A DNA stretch of 64,000 nt from Acidobacteriota bacterium. Its GTDB lineage: Bacteria; Acidobacteriota; Vicinamibacteria; Marinacidobacterales; Marinacidobacteraceae. The notes under the pieces were generated by a model, which was not told where the DNA came from, made no database searches, and saw nothing but the letters and a program-made list of their open reading frames with translations. A program made the position numbers and the translations under genes. Shown here one piece after another: positions 60,492 to 64,000 of the stretch; the first letter of the stretch is position 1; each line of letters begins with the position of its first letter. The stretch is from positions 21,971 to 85,970 of the forward strand of contig JAJDVI010000076.1 in assembly GCA_022826195.1 (NCBI GenBank), given 5' to 3'.

Positions 60492-62644
60492 GCGGGCGGG
60501 AACTCCTGATCGAGATCGGGTGCGAGGAGATTCCCGCCGACTGGGTGGAGGGTCTCGCGAAGGGGTTCGAAACGGCCGTCGCCGAAGGTCTCGACCGGGA
60601 GCGGCTGACGGCGGAAACGGTCGGCTCGCACGGCACCGCTCGCCGGCTGGTCGTCCATGGCGCCGGGATTCCCGAGTCCCAGCCGGACCAGGTTCGCGAA
60701 GTCCTGGGTCCCCCGTGGCGGGTCGCCCGGGACGAGGGCGGCCGCTGGAGCCGCGCCGCCGCCGGTTTCGCCCGCCGCCAGGGAATCGAGGAAGCGGACT
60801 TCGAGAGCCGGCTGCGGGCGGTGGAGACGCCCCGCGGCCAGTACCTGGGGATCCGCCAGGCGGTGCCCGGAAAACCCGCGATCCGGATCCTGCCCGGGAT
60901 CCTGGAGGGCGCGCTGCGCGCCGTGCCGCTCCCGAAGGCCATGAACTGGGACGCCTCCATCGGGGAGCGGCCGTTCCCCTTCGCCCGTCCCGTCCGCTGG
61001 ATCGCGGCGCTCTTCGGGGACGAGGTCATCCCTTTCCGGATCGACGTGACGGGAGGCACGCCGGTGGTGGCCGGGAACCGCAGCTACGGCCATCGGGCGC
61101 GGACCGCGGTGGACGGGGAGAGTCCGGGCGCTTCGTTCCCCGTCGATTCGCTCGCGGGTCTCAGGGAAGGGCTGCGCCGCCGGTTCGTGATCCTCGACGG
61201 CGGGGAACGAAGGGGCCGCCTGCTCGAAGCGCTGGGGCGCTGCGAGACCGAGGCGGGGGAGTCCGCGGAGGTTGGCGCCGCGGCCGACGTGCACAAGGAC
61301 CTCGTGGAGTATCCCGGGGCGGTTCTGGGCCGGTTCCCCGACGAGTTCCTGTCGCTGCCCAAGGAGATCCGGGACACCGTTCTCATTCACCACCAGAAGT
61401 TCTTCCCGTTTCCCACGAGGCCGTCCTTCATCGCGGTGACCAACCTGCCGGACGATCCCGAGGGGCACGTCCGCCGCGGCGCGGAACGGGTCGTGGTGGC
61501 CCGGTTGCGGGATGCGCGGTTCTTCTGGGACGAGGACCGGAAGGTCCCGCTCGCCGAGACCCGGCCGCGGCTCGCCGGCGTGGTCTTCCACCAGCGGCTC
61601 GGCAGCTTTCGGGAAAAAGCCGGCCGGATGGAGGAACTCGCCGCCTGGACCGCCGATTCGACGGGGGCGGACGCCGCGGCGGCGTCGCAGGCCGCCGGGG
61701 TGGCGAAGTGCGACCTGACCGGGAACCTGGTCGGCGAGTTCGCGTCGCTCCAGGGTCTGGCGGGCGGACTGCTGCTCCGCGAGGAGGGCCTCCCGGAAAC
61801 CGTCTGGCAGGCGGTCTATGACCACTACCGGCCGGCGGGGCTCGAAGGAGACCTGCCGCGCAGCCCCGAGGGCGCCTCGGTGGCGCTCGCCGACCGGGCG
61901 GACACGCTCGCCGGCCTCTTCCTCGCCGGGGAGGAACCTTCGGGTTCGGGCGATCCGTTCGCATTGCGGCGGGCGGCGCTCTCCATGATCCGGGTGCTGC
62001 GGGACGCTCCGGCGGCGTACCCGGGACATCGAAGCGGCTGGCCCTCCCCGAGAGCCCTCCTGGACCGGGCTCTCGACGGATACCGCCCGGATGGGGAAAC
62101 GCGTGCCGGCGTCGCCGGGAAGCTGGCGGCCTTCGTGAACGACCGGCTCCCGCACGCGTTCGTGGCTCCGTCGACGCCGAGGGGAGTGGTGAACGCGGTG
62201 CTCGCGAACCGGGACTGGTCCCATTCCGTCGCCGACACGCGGCAGCGCATCGTCGATCTCGCGAAGGCGGTGGAGAGCGGGGACTACACGACGCTCGCGG
62301 CGGCGTCGCGGCGGGTCCGGCGCATCCTCACGCCCGAGATCCGGGAGGGGAAGGGCGCCGGTCTCGATCCGGCCCTGCTGACCGAGGCGGCGGAGCAGGA
62401 GCTCTGCGCCAGGCTCGAACGGGTGGAGGCGGAGGTCCTTCGCTGCTTCGCGGAGACCCGATACTTCCCGGCGTTTCAGGCGCTGGCCACGCTCTCGCCG
62501 GCCATCGCCACGTTCTTCGATGATGTCCTGGTCATGGCCGAGGACCCCGCGGTGCGCGCGAACCGGCTGGCGCTGCTGGCGCGGCTGGATGCGCTGTTCA
62601 GCGAGGTCGGGGACCTGAGCCAGATCGAGGCGTCAGCGTCGTGA
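60488..62644 (+). CDS. glyS: Glycine--tRNA ligase beta subunit
   Basis: 718 residues from ATG 60488. LLIEIGCEEIPADWV at the N-terminus, MNWDASIGERPFPFARPVRWIAALFGDEVIPF, KDLVEYPGAVLGRFPDEFLSLPKEI and the C-terminal tRNA-binding domain with FFDDVLVMAEDPAVRANRLALLARL. Slightly longer than usual because of a few insertions. Confidence 0.97.
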   Translation: MSGRELLIEIGCEEIPADWVEGLAKGFETAVAEGLDRERLTAETVGSHGTARRLVVHGAGIPESQPDQVREVLGPPWRVARDEGGRWSRAAAGFARRQGIEEADFESRLRAVETPRGQYLGIRQAVPGKPAIRILPGILEGALRAVPLPKAMNWDASIGERPFPFARPVRWIAALFGDEVIPFRIDVTGGTPVVAGNRSYGHRARTAVDGESPGASFPVDSLAGLREGLRRRFVILDGGERRGRLLEALGRCETEAGESAEVGAAADVHKDLVEYPGAVLGRFPDEFLSLPKEIRDTVLIHHQKFFPFPTRPSFIAVTNLPDDPEGHVRRGAERVVVARLRDARFFWDEDRKVPLAETRPRLAGVVFHQRLGSFREKAGRMEELAAWTADSTGADAAAASQAAGVAKCDLTGNLVGEFASLQGLAGGLLLREEGLPETVWQAVYDHYRPAGLEGDLPRSPEGASVALADRADTLAGLFLAGEEPSGSGDPFALRRAALSMIRVLRDAPAAYPGHRSGWPSPRALLDRALDGYRPDGETRAGVAGKLAAFVNDRLPHAFVAPSTPRGVVNAVLANRDWSHSVADTRQRIVDLAKAVESGDYTTLAAASRRVRRILTPEIREGKGAGLDPALLTEAAEQELCARLERVEAEVLRCFAETRYFPAFQALATLSPAIATFFDDVLVMAEDPAVRANRLALLARLDALFSEVGDLSQIEASAS

Positions 62645-62660
62645 GGGTAGGTGGTGGTTG

Positions 62661-62724
62661 CGCCGTGCGCGGTGCGGAGCACCGCGGTGCCGGTCTGGAG
62701 ACCGGCGTTCCAAGCCGTCGCGCC
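62661..62724 (-). repeat. Two-hairpin intergenic repeat, type B (copy 8)
   Basis: On the minus strand: GCGACGGCTTGGAAC, first stem GCCGGTCTCCAGACCGGC, ACC, second stem GCGGTGC-TCC-GCACCGC, GCACGGC. Compared with copy 4, the second stem has T-A in place of C-G at one pair: a compensatory change. Confidence 0.8.
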
Positions 62725-62752
62725 ATGATGGCAGGTTCCTGACGACGACCTG

Positions 62753-64000
62753 ATGGGGCGAATTCGTCGGCTGCCGAGTGCGGTGGCCAACCAGATCGCC
62801 GCCGGGGAGGTGGTGGAGCGGCCGGCGGCGGTGGTCCGCGAACTGGTCGAGAACTCGATCGACGCCGGGGCAACGGCGGTCTCGGTGCGCGTGAAGGGCG
62901 CCGGGAGAACCGAGATCCGGGTGAGCGACGACGGGGTGGGGATGACGCCCGAGGACGCCCGCCTGGCGATCGAGCGCCACGCCACCAGCAAGATCGAGTC
63001 GGTGGACGACCTGACCTCGATCGGGTCGCTCGGCTTTCGCGGGGAGGCGCTGCCTTCGATCGCCTCGGTCTCCCGGTTCCGGCTGCGAACCCGCGAAAGA
63101 GAGGCCGACTCCGGGTGGGAGATCGAGGTCGAGGGCGGTACGACGGTTTCCGAGCGGCCGGCCGGGACCCCGCCGGGCACCATCGTGGAGGTCCGCGACC
63201 TGTTCTTCAACACGCCGGCGCGGCGCAAGTTCCTGCGCGCGGAGAGGACGGAGAACTCGCACATCGTCCAGGCGGTCTCGAACCTCGCGCTCGCCTGGCC
63301 CCAGATCCGCTTCGACCTGCAGAGCGGCGACCGCCAGGTGTTCGCCCTCGAGCCGGCCGGTGACGCCGCCGAGCGTCTGCGGCAAACGGAATCCCGCTGG
63401 GCCCGGGACGCCATCCCGATCGAGGCGCGCGCCGGCGAGCTCACGGTCCGGGCCTTTCTGTCACCGCCCATGGCGCGCCGCGGGGCCGCTTCGCGGCTGC
63501 TGCTGTTCCTGAACGGACGGCCCATCAAGGACCGGCGCCTCTTCCACGCGGTCACCGAGGCCTACCGCCGGCTCTCGAGCCTGAGCGGCACCCCGAAGGC
63601 CTTCGTGTTCGTCGAGGCGCCGCCGGACGCCGTGGACGTGAACGTCCACCCGGCGAAGGCGGAGGTGCGGTTCGCGGATCCCGGAGCGGCGTGGGGCGCC
63701 GTCTTCCGCGGCGTCCGGGCCGGCCTGGAGGGATCCCCGAAGCGGGTGGACCTCGGGGTGGCCGGCGGCGGGCGCGCCGAACGGCCGCCCGCGGAAACCG
63801 GGGCGCCCGCGGGCGGCGCCGGGAGCACAGGGGCGGGCGGCGCCCCGCGCGGGGACCGGATGCGGGCGCGCACCGGCTGGGACGGGGCGAAGCTCGGCGA
63901 GCTGCTCTACGGGGCGGACCGGGTGGAAGAGCCGGTACGGGCCAGCTATCTGGACTTCGGGCCCACGCCCCCGAAAGTGCTCGGGCAGTTCCGGCGCACC
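62753..64000 (+). CDS. mutL: DNA mismatch repair protein MutL (5' part)
   Basis: 416 codons from ATG 62753 to the window edge, without a stop. The GHKL ATPase motifs are all present: VRELVENSIDAGA, VSDDGVGM, RHATSKI and LGFRGEALPSIAS. DLFFNTPARRKFLRA and VNVHPAKAEVRF follow. A Gly/Ala-rich linker begins near residue 335, before the C-terminal dimerisation domain that is cut off. Confidence 0.95.
   Translation, partial: MGRIRRLPSAVANQIAAGEVVERPAAVVRELVENSIDAGATAVSVRVKGAGRTEIRVSDDGVGMTPEDARLAIERHATSKIESVDDLTSIGSLGFRGEALPSIASVSRFRLRTREREADSGWEIEVEGGTTVSERPAGTPPGTIVEVRDLFFNTPARRKFLRAERTENSHIVQAVSNLALAWPQIRFDLQSGDRQVFALEPAGDAAERLRQTESRWARDAIPIEARAGELTVRAFLSPPMARRGAASRLLLFLNGRPIKDRRLFHAVTEAYRRLSSLSGTPKAFVFVEAPPDAVDVNVHPAKAEVRFADPGAAWGAVFRGVRAGLEGSPKRVDLGVAGGGRAERPPAETGAPAGGAGSTGAGGAPRGDRMRARTGWDGAKLGELLYGADRVEEPVRASYLDFGPTPPKVLGQFRRT

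Noticed and set aside
14408..62724. Reading the hairpin repeats as ordinary rho-independent terminators
   Set aside because: No T-runs follow, they occur in both orientations and as pairs in single gaps, and flanks are conserved beyond the stems.
1..64000. tRNA, rRNA or other RNA genes
   Set aside because: Gaps were read for cloverleaf arms and terminal CCA and for known RNA motifs; none was convincing.

Overview
The window is dense, very GC-rich bacterial chromosome with short gaps (none over 300 bases) and many start/stop overlaps (ATGA, GTGA, TGATG, CTGA). An LptE-like lipoprotein and a beta-barrel porin point to an LPS-bearing diderm. Gene content (a large secreted Asp-box/VPS10-type protein, a DUF4097 operon, abundant hairpin repeats) resembles Acidobacteriota or a related deep-branching group, but no taxonomic marker was searched, so this is a low-confidence inference. 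No tRNA, rRNA, insertion sequence, prophage or CRISPR array was recognised.

Layout. 1-5.1 kb: MurU-like and AmgK-like genes (cell-wall sugar recycling), asnS, rimO. 5.1-14.4 kb: the classic translation/RNA operon rimP-nusA-infB-ylxP-rbfA-truB-rpsO-pnp, then purC. 15.5-20.1 kb (minus strand): a tightly overlapped ECF sigma factor / anti-sigma / membrane protein / DUF4097 operon, probably an envelope-stress module. 20.2-21.6 kb (minus): ftcD-nrdR. 21.7-24.9 kb: pgpA-cinA-thpR. 24.9-28.0 kb: ribD divergent from ribE-ribBA. 28.1-29.6 kb: efp-epmA. 29.7-34.2 kb: secreted VPS10-like protein and an S66 peptidase. 34.3-35.5 kb: coiled-coil membrane protein, then arsR-arsI. 35.7-38.6 kb (minus): amino-acid permease and an aldo-keto reductase fused to a RidA-like domain. 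38.6-42.7 kb: AbrB-like gene, UbiD, arginase, alpha/beta hydrolase. 42.7-45.1 kb (minus): porin and polysaccharide deacetylase lipoprotein. 45.2-50.5 kb: yceD-rpmF-fabD-fabG-acpP-fabF and an M20 peptidase. 50.7-56.0 kb: mutY-leuS-lptE-holA. 56.1-64 kb: two hemerythrin genes, mgtE, recO-glyQ-glyS and the 5' part of mutL.

Most notable points. (1) leuS carries an in-frame TGA exactly where the family has the Trp of the [12 protein letters not shown] motif, with intact coding sequence on both sides. (2) A family of two-hairpin intergenic repeats recurs at seven or more loci with compensatory stem changes. (3) rimP, truB and epmA appear to start at ATT or CTG. (4) Several genes have a TANNNT box only 6-11 bases before the start codon and no Shine-Dalgarno sequence, suggesting leaderless transcripts. 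(5) Unusual protein architectures: an AKR-RidA fusion, PgpA with a roughly 230-residue charged N-terminal extension, NusA with a 30-bp-repeat basic tail, and an ArsR whose Cys-rich tail is encoded within the overlap with arsI.
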